64,000 bases of DNA from Acidithiobacillus ferrooxidans ATCC 23270. Lineage in GTDB: Bacteria > Pseudomonadota > Gammaproteobacteria > Acidithiobacillales > Acidithiobacillaceae. The notes beneath the pieces were generated by a model, which saw only the letters and a program-made list of their open reading frames with translations, was not told where the DNA came from and ran no database searches. The stretch covers positions 588,001-652,000 of the forward strand of contig NC_011761.1 in assembly GCF_000021485.1 (NCBI RefSeq). Reading direction: 5' to 3'. Of the stretch, positions 55,461 to 63,357 are shown one piece after another. The first letter of the stretch is position 1, and each line of letters starts with the position of its first letter. The translations under genes were made by a program, and so were the position numbers.

Positions 55461-55790
55461 ATGCACGAACTCGGAATCACCCGCAACATTGTCTCCATCT
55501 GCAGCGAGCAGGCCCGTGGTCGTAAGGTGGTCCGGGTGCGGCTGGAAGTGGGGTTGTTATCGGGGGTGGTTCCGGACTCCATCCGCTTTTGCTTCGACGT
55601 GTGCAGTCAGGGCACGCCGCTGGAGGGCGCGGATCTGGAAGTGCTGGAGATTCCCGGTGAGGGTGAATGCCGGTCCTGTGGCAAACGTGTCCCTCTCCGG
55701 CAGGTATTCGGGCATTGTCCGTGTGGTGCGGGCGACCTGATCTGTGTGGCCGGCAAGGAACTCAACATCAAGGATATGGAGGTGCAGTGA
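55461..55790 (+). CDS. hypA: hydrogenase nickel-insertion protein HypA
   Basis: Nickel chaperone of 109 residues. It starts MHELGITRNIV with the Ni-binding H2, and the zinc site is CRSCGKRVPL with CPCGAGDLIC (CxxC, then CxC rather than the usual second CxxC). The stop overlaps the hypB start region. Confidence 0.93.
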   Translation: MHELGITRNIVSICSEQARGRKVVRVRLEVGLLSGVVPDSIRFCFDVCSQGTPLEGADLEVLEIPGEGECRSCGKRVPLRQVFGHCPCGAGDLICVAGKELNIKDMEVQ

Positions 55791-56708
55791 TGTGTAAGAC
55801 CTGTGGATGTTCCGATGGAGCACAAACGCGGATAACGCACCTGAGTGTTGCCGGGGGGTGCGGCTCCGGATACCTTGGAATCATCGCACAACGTGCCGGG
55901 ACATACCCATGAACACCGGCACGGAGATGAAGCGGTGCATGACCATGCTGCGCATTCGCATGCCCACGGCGGTGCGGGCTTCCATCTCCACCCCCATCCC
56001 CATGTACCGGCGGACGGGGATGCCCACCTGGTATCTCTGGAGGCGCGGATTCTGGACAAAAATGACCGCCTTGCGGAACGCAATCGCGGCTGGCTGGCAG
56101 GACGGGGCGTGTTTTCCCTGAATCTCATGAGTTCACCCGGCGCCGGGAAGACGACCCTGCTGGAAAAAACCCTGGCAGAACTGGCGGGCGAGTTCCCCCT
56201 GGCGGTAGTGGAGGGCGATCAGGAAACCACCCACGATGCGGAACGCATACGCCAGGCGGGTTGCAACGTGGTGCAGATCAATACCGGTCAGGGCTGTCAT
56301 CTGGAGGCGGATATGGTGGCGCAGGGACTGCAGGAGATCGACCCGGCCGCCGGTTCCGTCGTCTTCATCGAGAACGTGGGAAACCTGGTGTGCCCGGCCC
56401 TCTTTGATCTCGGTGAAGCGGCACGGGTGGTCATTCTGGCGGTCACCGAGGGCGAAGACAAGCCGGCAAAGTACCCCCACATGTTTCACGGCGCGGACCT
56501 GATCCTGATCAACAAGATCGATCTGCTGCCCTACCTTTCCTTCGACCTGGAACGTTGCCTCGGTTACTTGCACGAAGTCGCGCATCATGCCGAGGTGTTG
56601 CAGATCTCCGCCGCCACGGGAGCGGGGTTGGAGCCATGGTTTGCCTGGTTGCGCGCGCATCGTAACAGGGCGTTGTCGGAGGCCGGAAAAGTGTTGGCCG
56701 GTTCCTGA
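55790..56708 (+). CDS. hypB: hydrogenase nickel GTPase HypB, frameshifted as sequenced
   Basis: The start MCKTCGCSDGAQTR (CxxCxC high-affinity Ni site) is read from the ATG at 55790, but this frame stops at 55912. The rest continues one base out of phase: a His-rich stretch (about 20 His near 55890-56010), then the GTPase with P-loop SSPGAGKTTLLEKTL, NTGQGCHLEADM, INKIDLLPYL. Removing one G from the run of six at 55853-55858 joins both parts into one protein of about 305 residues. It is either a sequencing or assembly error, a real mutation or slippage. A GTG at 55845 could start the body alone without the Ni site. Confidence 0.85.
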
Positions 56709-56733
56709 GTTACCTTGTGCCCAGGAGGCGGTC

Positions 56734-58143
56734 ATGTCCGCGGAGAGCCGTCAGACGCTGCACAAGACATTTCAGCTCGTTGATTTGTCCAGTCTGTCCA
56801 TCTCCAGCGTGGGTCCCATCTTCAGCGTGGCGGCGGCGGGGTCGGCCATGGTCCAGGCAGCAGGAGCAGAGGTGCCCCTGGCGATCGTGCTGATCGCCAT
56901 TCCCTTCATCCTGTGTTCCTGGATATTTCTGTCGCTGAATCAGCATTTTCCCAACGCCGGTGCCTCCTATCACTGGTCCCGGCGGATAATGGGCATCGAT
57001 TACTCGAATTTTCAGGCATGGATCGTGATCATGGCCTATTTCTGGTCGATCCCGCCGATCCTGATCCCGGCGGCGCGGTTCACTCTGGAGGCGCTGGGAG
57101 TACCGCACCCCGGCGCCGGATTGCAGATCGTGGTGGCCACGTTCTGGGCACTGTTCGCGGCGGGTGTTTTGTTGCTCGGGGCGCGCATCACCGCCAGGGT
57201 CACCCAGATATTTCTGCTCATCGAAATCGTATCCGTCGCCTTCATGGCCATTGTCGGCTATTCCCATTGGGGGCCGCCGGCAGTGGGGGCGGGCTCATTT
57301 TCCCTCAGCCATGTTCACTGGGCCGGCGTCATCGTCTGCATGGTGGTGGCCGCCACCATCGTGGACGGCTGGGAAATCGACTCCTACGCCTCGGAAGAAT
57401 CCAGAAAACCGCGCGTCACCCCGGGATGGGGAGGAATCATCGGGGCCGTGAGCGTCGTGCTCTACTACCTGCTGATCTGGCCCCTGCTCCTGCATCAGGT
57501 GCCCCTCGACCAGTTGCAAAACACCAGTGATACCCTGAGTCTCTGGGCGGCGACGGTATCCCCGCAACTGCTCCCGTGGATGCGCATAGCGATTATCGCG
57601 TCCACCGCCGGTGGCCTCTGGCTCACCACCTTCATCCTGTCTCGCGCCCTTTTCGCCATGTCCCGGGATAGGGTGATGCCGGGGTGGCTGGGCCGACTGA
57701 ATCGTGGACACGTACCGTACTGGTCCGTCATCCTGCCGATCCTGCTGGCCATGGCGGTTGTCCTCATGCAGGTTTTCTTCCCCAGTATGCGGGACCTCTT
57801 CAACCTGGTGCTGAGCGCGGCGGGGTTCTTTCTGGTGGCGGAGTTCTTATTGGATGGGGTCAACATGATGCGTTTTTTATTGCTTCAGCACCGCTCCATC
57901 CGGCACCATTTCAGGGCGCATCATCATGCGGGTCTCCTGCTCGGATCGTTGGTCGTGATCATCAGCCTTTCCGCCGTGGAGGTGCTGTTCTTCATCTATG
58001 GCCCGAAATATATTGCGGCCGGCATCGATCAGACCGTTGGGGTGTTTTTGCTGTTGGGTATCCTTTATGTGTTCTGGCTGCGCTGGCGGAAGGCGGGGCA
58101 AGGCATTTACGTCTTCGATGAGCTGGAGTTGCAGGAAGATTGA
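56734..58143 (+). CDS. APC superfamily amino acid permease
   Basis: Inner-membrane transporter of 469 residues with about 12 hydrophobic helices. It starts with the soluble MSAESRQTLHKTFQLVDLSS, then SISSVGPIFSVAAAGSAMV as helix 1, and contains FPNAGASYHWSRRIMG, a pattern of APC permeases. Paired with the following FAD amino-acid-oxidase-like gene it may import an amino acid or amine for oxidation. It follows hypB by 25 bases, so it may be read through from the hydrogenase operon, but its function looks unrelated. Confidence 0.85.
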   Translation: MSAESRQTLHKTFQLVDLSSLSISSVGPIFSVAAAGSAMVQAAGAEVPLAIVLIAIPFILCSWIFLSLNQHFPNAGASYHWSRRIMGIDYSNFQAWIVIMAYFWSIPPILIPAARFTLEALGVPHPGAGLQIVVATFWALFAAGVLLLGARITARVTQIFLLIEIVSVAFMAIVGYSHWGPPAVGAGSFSLSHVHWAGVIVCMVVAATIVDGWEIDSYASEESRKPRVTPGWGGIIGAVSVVLYYLLIWPLLLHQVPLDQLQNTSDTLSLWAATVSPQLLPWMRIAIIASTAGGLWLTTFILSRALFAMSRDRVMPGWLGRLNRGHVPYWSVILPILLAMAVVLMQVFFPSMRDLFNLVLSAAGFFLVAEFLLDGVNMMRFLLLQHRSIRHHFRAHHHAGLLLGSLVVIISLSAVEVLFFIYGPKYIAAGIDQTVGVFLLLGILYVFWLRWRKAGQGIYVFDELELQED

Positions 58144-58207
58144 CCAGGACTGCGGCCTCTGCTATATCGGGCGGACCCTAACCTTCTCGACTTTCCGCGG
58201 GGTTCTT

Positions 58208-59458
58208 ATGGCAGCACATGGCGACGTGGTGGTTCTGGGAGCAGGCATCGTCGGGGTTTCCATTGCCCTGCAGCTGCAGTTACGGGGCCGTCCCACCATT
58301 CTTCTGGACCAGCAAGGGGCCGGGGAGGGGACATCCTTCGGCAATGCCGGCCTGATTCAGCGCGAGGCGGTCATGCCGCACCCCTTCCCCCGTGCCCTGG
58401 CGACGTTGCTCAGCTATGCCCGCAATCAGTCGACCGAGGCCTACTACCGGGGGACGATGCTGCCGCGTCTGGCGATTCCCTTCCTGCAGTACTGGTATAA
58501 CTCCCGTGAAGACCGTCACCGGACGATCGCCCGGCATTATGCGGCATTGATCGCGCACTGCCTGGATGACCATCTGGCTCTGGCCGGCGCGGCGGGGGCG
58601 GTCGATCTGCTCCGTCCCGGTGGCTGGTTGCAGGTGCATGAAAAGGCAGAATCTCTGGATCATGCCCTGAAAGAAGCGGCATATAAGGCCGGGAATTTCG
58701 AGGTGGCTTACGACGCACTCGACGGCGCGCAGGTGGCGGCGATGGAGTGCAGTCTGCGCCCCGGGCTGGCCGGTGGTATCCACTGGACCCAGCCGCTGGC
58801 CGTTGTCGATCCCCACGCGCTCACTCGCGCGTACCTGAACTATTTTACCCGGATGGGCGGCGAGTTTCGCACCAGCGCCGTGCGGAGCGTAGAGCGCAGT
58901 TCGACGGGGTGGCGCGTCGCTACGGTGCATGAACCGGTCGACGCCATAGAGGTGGTAGTGGCCTTGGGCGCCTGGTCGCCGGATGTGACCAAACCTCTGG
59001 GTTACCACCCGCCGCTCTTTGTAAAAAGGGGCTATCACATGCACTACGCCCACCCGGAGGCCACACCACTCGGTCACCCGGTGCTCGATGCCGATCAGGG
59101 TTATATGCTGGTGCCCATGCAGCGTGGTATCCGGCTGACGACCGGTGCGGAGTTTGCGCATCGGGACGCCCCGCCTTCCGCTATTCCGCTTACTCGGGCG
59201 GAGGCGCAGGCACGGCGGTTATTGCCTGCCCTCGGCAGACGTCTGGACGCCGACCCCTGGATGGGGGTGCGCCCCTGCACCCCCGACATGCTGCCGATCA
59301 TTGGTCGGGCGCCGGGGCATCCGGGTATGTGGTATGCCTTCGGACATTGTCACCAGGGTCTGACCCTGGGGCCGACCACCGGGCGTTTGCTGGCCGAGAT
59401 GATGTTGGGTGAAACGCCGTTTACGGATCCCGCTCCCTACCGCCCCGAGCGGTTCTGA
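58208..59458 (+). CDS. DadA-like FAD-dependent oxidoreductase
   Basis: Protein of 416 residues of the D-amino-acid dehydrogenase family. The N-terminal FAD motif is VVVLGAGIVGVSIALQLQLR, followed by GTSFGNAGLIQ, and the C-terminal GHCHQGLTLGPTTGRLLAEM closes the FAD site. It probably oxidises a D-amino acid or related amine with electrons passed to the quinone pool. ATG at 58208 starts at the Rossmann strand; upstream codons overlap the permease. Confidence 0.85.
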   Translation: MAAHGDVVVLGAGIVGVSIALQLQLRGRPTILLDQQGAGEGTSFGNAGLIQREAVMPHPFPRALATLLSYARNQSTEAYYRGTMLPRLAIPFLQYWYNSREDRHRTIARHYAALIAHCLDDHLALAGAAGAVDLLRPGGWLQVHEKAESLDHALKEAAYKAGNFEVAYDALDGAQVAAMECSLRPGLAGGIHWTQPLAVVDPHALTRAYLNYFTRMGGEFRTSAVRSVERSSTGWRVATVHEPVDAIEVVVALGAWSPDVTKPLGYHPPLFVKRGYHMHYAHPEATPLGHPVLDADQGYMLVPMQRGIRLTTGAEFAHRDAPPSAIPLTRAEAQARRLLPALGRRLDADPWMGVRPCTPDMLPIIGRAPGHPGMWYAFGHCHQGLTLGPTTGRLLAEMMLGETPFTDPAPYRPERF

Positions 59459-59542
59459 ACGTCGGATTTTCGGATATTGACCCGCAGTTGCTCCATCAGC
59501 AATACTGCATATTTTCACAGTCTGCGGACACCGGAGCCGATC

Positions 59543-59941
59543 ATGGAGCAGGTAAGCCCTCCCAAACGCCGCCTCGAACCCCTTTGCGAAAAGATTACGC
59601 TGCCGGTGATCCGTGCCGTGGTGGATGATTTCTACAATCGCATCCAGCATCACCCGACCTTGGCGGAGCCTTTCTCCATCGTCCAGGACTGGGAGTTGCA
59701 CAAGGATCGTCTCGTTCACTACTGGTGGACCGTGTCTGGCGGACTTCCCTACAAAGACTACCGCTATGCGCTGGGCGACAAGCATGCTCCGCTCGGAATA
59801 ACCCATTCGCTGGTGGACGACTGGCTCGCGCTTTTTCACGAAACCATGCTGGACCACATGGATGCCGATATGGCCCGTCGCTGGCACGGTATGGCCGCTG
59901 GTATTGGCGAGTCTCTGCGCCTGATGTTCGCCCCGCGCTGA
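59543..59941 (+). CDS. group III truncated hemoglobin
   Basis: Small globin of 132 residues. It carries VVDDFYNRIQHHPTLAEPF (B/C/E-helix region), a Trp-rich central part WELHKDRLVHYWWTVSGG and LVDDWLALFHETML containing the proximal His of the F-helix. Such globins bind O2 or NO; the physiological role is uncertain. The start MEQVSPPKRRLEP fits the family; a longer frame begins at 59477. It is convergent with ilvA. Confidence 0.85.
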   Translation: MEQVSPPKRRLEPLCEKITLPVIRAVVDDFYNRIQHHPTLAEPFSIVQDWELHKDRLVHYWWTVSGGLPYKDYRYALGDKHAPLGITHSLVDDWLALFHETMLDHMDADMARRWHGMAAGIGESLRLMFAPR

Positions 59942-59955
59942 GAGGCGAACACGGG

Positions 59956-61476
59956 TCAGTGCTGACCATGATCCAGAAAGAACCGGTAGGCCGGGTTGGC
60001 GGTTTCCGCCACATGCGGGTAATCGAGCCGGGCCAGCAGTGATTCGAATCGTGCCATCTCGCTGTCCGGCACCTCAAAGCCCGCCAGCACCCGGCCCAGG
60101 TCGACGCCATTATTGCGATAGTGGAAGAGACTGATATTCCAGTGCCCGCCCAGTTTGTCGAGAAACTCCATCAGCGCGCCTGGTCGTTCCGGAAACTCAA
60201 AACGGTAAATCCGCTCGTTCTGCGCGGCCGCCGCATGCCCGCCCACCATATGGCGGATGTGCAGTTTGGCCATTTCGTCGTCACTCAGGTCCAGCGCTTC
60301 GTGACCCGTGACTCGTAAGCTCTCCAGCAACGCACTGGCGTCTTCCCGGTCGCGGATGGCCACTCCGACGAAAATATGCGCCCGATCCCGGTGGTGCAGG
60401 CGGTAATTGAATTCCGTCACGACTCGCTGACCAATCGCCGCGCAGAAGGCGCGAAAGGCCCCCGGTCGCTCCGGGATGGTGACCGCAAACAGCGCCTCGC
60501 GCGCCTCGCCCAGTTCCGCCCGCTCGGCGATGAAGCGCAGGCGGTCAAAGTTCATATTGGCGCCGGAGAGGAGGGCAACCCAGGCCCCGCCCCGACCGGG
60601 GTCGGTTGCCGCCATCCGCTTGAGACCCGCCAAGGCCAGCGCGCCCGCCGGCTCCATGACGGAACGGGTTTCGTCAAACACATCCTTGATGGCCGCACAG
60701 ATCTCGTCATTAGTCACCCGCACGATCTCATCCACATATTTGCGGCAGAGGGCAAAGGTGTGTTCTCCCACCTGGCGCACCGCCACGCCATCGGCGAAAA
60801 TACCGACCTGGGGCAGTGTAACGCGTTCCCCCGCCTGCAAAGACTGGTACATGGCGTCGGCCTCAAAGGGCTCTACGCCGATGATGCGAATCTCGGGCAC
60901 AATGGATTTCAGGTAAGCCGCCACCCCGGCAATGAGGCCGCCGCCGCCCACCGGAACAAAAATCGCCTCCAGGCCGGCGCCCCGCTGACGGAGTATCTCT
61001 GCGCCTATGGTCCCCTGTCCCGCAATCACCAGCGGATCGTCAAAGGGCGGAATGAAGACCAGGCCCGACTCGGCGATCAGGGCGTCGCAATGCGCCTGCG
61101 CGTCGGAGTAGCTGTCGCCATGAAGAATGACCTCCGCACCCCGCGCTCGTACCGCGTTGACCTTGATCTCCGGAGTGGTGCCGGGCATGACGATCACCGC
61201 ACGGATGCCCAGCTTCTGGGCGGCATAGGCGACGCCCTGCGCATGATTGCCGGCGCTGGCGGTGATGACACCGCGTGCCTTTTCAGCATCCGAAAGCTGG
61301 GCGATCTTGTTGTAGGCGCCGCGCAGTTTGAAGCTGAACACCGGTTGCAGGTCTTCGCGCTTGAACAGCACCTCGCGCTGCAGGCGCGCGCTCAATTTGG
61401 GCGCGGCTTCCAGGGGCGTTTCCCGGGCCACATCGTAGACCCTGCTGCACAGCACCTCGCGCAGAAGATTTTTCAC
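59956..61476 (-). CDS. ilvA: threonine ammonia-lyase, biosynthetic
   Basis: Converts threonine to 2-oxobutanoate, the first step to isoleucine. 506 residues: PLP domain with the Schiff-base lysine K50 in SFKLRGAYNK and the glycine loop VPVGGGGLIAGVA, followed by two C-terminal ACT-like regulatory domains (about 330-415 and 425-506), which suggest isoleucine feedback. It overlaps the ModE-like gene upstream by 4 bases. Confidence 0.96.
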   Translation of the reverse strand: MKNLLREVLCSRVYDVARETPLEAAPKLSARLQREVLFKREDLQPVFSFKLRGAYNKIAQLSDAEKARGVITASAGNHAQGVAYAAQKLGIRAVIVMPGTTPEIKVNAVRARGAEVILHGDSYSDAQAHCDALIAESGLVFIPPFDDPLVIAGQGTIGAEILRQRGAGLEAIFVPVGGGGLIAGVAAYLKSIVPEIRIIGVEPFEADAMYQSLQAGERVTLPQVGIFADGVAVRQVGEHTFALCRKYVDEIVRVTNDEICAAIKDVFDETRSVMEPAGALALAGLKRMAATDPGRGGAWVALLSGANMNFDRLRFIAERAELGEAREALFAVTIPERPGAFRAFCAAIGQRVVTEFNYRLHHRDRAHIFVGVAIRDREDASALLESLRVTGHEALDLSDDEMAKLHIRHMVGGHAAAAQNERIYRFEFPERPGALMEFLDKLGGHWNISLFHYRNNGVDLGRVLAGFEVPDSEMARFESLLARLDYPHVAETANPAYRFFLDHGQH

Positions 61477-61844
61477 GAAGCGTTTTCTTCCGGTTTGTGG
61501 AGCTGCATGAGTTTGCGGAATTCGGCGATATCGGGCGCCAGGGTCAGGTTTGCCTTGGCTTCCATGGCCTCGTAACGGGTGAGTATTTCTTCGCCCATTT
61601 CGGTCAGATGCGCACCGCCGCCGTGGCTACCCCCGGTGGCGGTACTCACCACCGGTGCCAGAAAACAGTGATTCATGGTGTCCACCAGCAACCAGGCGCG
61701 CCGGTAACTCATATTCATCGCTCGCGCCGCCGCAGAGATGGAGCCTTCTTCGCGAATATGGCGAAGCAACTCGGCCTTGCCGGGGCCGATGGCGATGGCT
61801 TCCGCCAGCAGGACGCGAAGACGGGGTTGCAGGTGGTCTGTCAT
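61473..61844 (-). CDS. ModE-type winged-helix DNA-binding protein (no molybdate domain)
   Basis: Protein of 123 residues equal to the N-terminal LysR-like domain of ModE. It has LLRHIREEGSISAAARAMNM, SYRRAWLLVDTMN as the recognition helix, and TGGSHGGGAHLTEMGEEILTRY as wing and dimer helix. The C-terminal TOBE molybdate-binding domains of full ModE are missing. Stand-alone forms are known in many bacteria. It is coupled to ilvA (ATGA overlap) and overlaps the hydrolase gene, so its target may lie in this minus-strand operon or elsewhere. Confidence 0.85.
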   Translation of the reverse strand: MTDHLQPRLRVLLAEAIAIGPGKAELLRHIREEGSISAAARAMNMSYRRAWLLVDTMNHCFLAPVVSTATGGSHGGGAHLTEMGEEILTRYEAMEAKANLTLAPDIAEFRKLMQLHKPEENAS

Positions 61845-62806
61845 GGGATCCTCCTTTCAAAATAGTCCAGCAGCGTGTTTGGCAACCAATGCAGATAACC
61901 CGGAAAGGCGCCATCTACAAAGCCAACATGACCGCCTTGCTCGGTGATGCAACGTGTCACGGCCGGGCTTATCTGAACATGGCGCAGGCTGTCGACGGGT
62001 ACAATAGGGTCATCCGCGCTGTTCAGAAGCAAAGTGGGCACCTGTATCTGCGGCAACAACGGCGCCGCCGAGCCCTCCTCCCAGAGATGCCGGGCGCCCG
62101 AGAAACCATGTACTGGCGCCGTGAAATATTCATCGAAATCATACACGCTTTTTGCCGAAAAGACCCGTGGCCAATCCGCCATGTCCGGGTACTTGGCCTC
62201 GTAACGGCGGACAGACGCCTTCATTTTCTGGAGAAAATACCGGTTGTAGAAGCGAAGATGACCGGATTGCAGATACTCTGCCGTCGCGACCAGATCAACT
62301 GGGGCGCAGACCGCAGCCGCGGATTCCAGATTTTTATGCGCCTCGTCTCCTGCCTCGCCCAGATATTTGAGCAAGGCGTTGCCGCCGAGGGAAACACCGA
62401 CGGCGTAGCGAGAGCGACGTGGAAACAGTGCAGTCGCGCGCTCCAGCATCCAGCGAATCTCGGCACTATCTCCCGCGTGGTAGCTGCGCGGCAGTAAGTT
62501 GTCTATTCCTCCGCAACCGCGGAAATTGATAAAACAGCCTGCCCAGCCCCTCCGCCGCAGGCCTGCCGCGAGGGCGCGGGCATAATGTCCCCGCGAACTA
62601 CTTGCCAGGCCATGAAAGAGCAGGACCACCGGCGCGGCGGCTGACGCGTCCACCCAGTCTACGGCGACCCGGTCGCCATCGGGCGTTTCCCAGATTTCCC
62701 GGCGAAAATCGACAGGATCCGAGCGCGCAAAAAAGGGCGCCCAGATGGTCTGAAAGTCACCACCCCGCGACCACCAGGGCGGATGAAAAGCGCAGAAAGG
62801 ATTCAA
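61841..62806 (-). CDS. YheT family alpha/beta hydrolase
   Basis: Esterase-type hydrolase of 321 residues. It has VVLLFHGLASSSRGHYARAL (oxyanion loop), the nucleophile elbow VGVSLGGNALLKYLGE near residue 140, and PTLLLNSADDPIVP with a late GGHVGFVDG carrying the acid and His residues. The PWWSRGGDFQTIW start is typical of YheT. The substrate is unknown. It overlaps genes on both sides by 4 bases. Confidence 0.88.
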   Translation of the reverse strand: MNPFCAFHPPWWSRGGDFQTIWAPFFARSDPVDFRREIWETPDGDRVAVDWVDASAAAPVVLLFHGLASSSRGHYARALAAGLRRRGWAGCFINFRGCGGIDNLLPRSYHAGDSAEIRWMLERATALFPRRSRYAVGVSLGGNALLKYLGEAGDEAHKNLESAAAVCAPVDLVATAEYLQSGHLRFYNRYFLQKMKASVRRYEAKYPDMADWPRVFSAKSVYDFDEYFTAPVHGFSGARHLWEEGSAAPLLPQIQVPTLLLNSADDPIVPVDSLRHVQISPAVTRCITEQGGHVGFVDGAFPGYLHWLPNTLLDYFERRIP

Positions 62807-63012
62807 TCCTCTAGGTAGGCGTCATGGCTGCGCAAGTAGGCTTCGAGATCGCCGATGCAACTGCCGCAACCAGCGCCACAGCCGGCGTGGACCATCAACA
62901 GCTCCATAAAGGGCAGGGGATTGGCGCGCTGGCGCTCAAGTATTTCCTGAAAAGTGGCGGCCGAACAGCAGCAATAGGGGCTGTCATCGACTTCCTCGGG
63001 GACGGCGGACAT
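62803..63012 (-). CDS. BFD-like [2Fe-2S] protein
   Basis: Small protein of 69 residues with cysteines C14-C16 near the N-terminus and C45, C49 and C52 in HAGCGAGCGSCIGDLEAYL. The CGxxCGxC end resembles the BFD domain (bacterioferritin-associated ferredoxin), here with a triple Cys in place of the first CxC. It could carry a [2Fe-2S] cluster for iron mobilisation. The start at 63012 is the conserved one; the frame extends upstream without similarity. It is first in the minus-strand operon ending with ilvA. Confidence 0.7.
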   Translation of the reverse strand: MSAVPEEVDDSPYCCCSAATFQEILERQRANPLPFMELLMVHAGCGAGCGSCIGDLEAYLRSHDAYLED

Positions 63013-63357
63013 GACGGGACTTTCACCTCTGATACAGCGCAAAAAAGCAAAGGTATACAGTAGCCATTGAGAGCGTGTGGTGCAAGAGGCCCACCACGAT
63101 CCGTTCTGAAAACACCGTGACCGAAGGCGCGGGGCTGCTATTGTCCCTGTCATGATATAAAATGTCTGTATCGGCGTTGGCGCCCGATGCAACGGCCGCC
63201 ACAGAGAAGCCAACACCCTTCTGGTGAAGAGGTTCCCAGGTCTTTGAGCGTCAGCGGGTCGTTGTCACAAAAAGTTCATAACAGTGCCGCACTATTGTCA
63301 TATTTATGAGTCATAATGGGTAGAGATTTGCTATCGTTTTTGCACGGAGAACTCTGC
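63013..63357. other. divergent intergenic region, no gene seen
   Basis: 345 bases between the BFD-like gene and the acyltransferase. It must hold promoters for both directions. AT-rich patches near 63150 (ATGATATAAAAT) and 63300 (TCATATTTATGAGTCATAAT, including the short palindrome ATGAGTCAT) are candidates, but no -35/-10 pair with good spacing was found. Confidence 0.6.
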
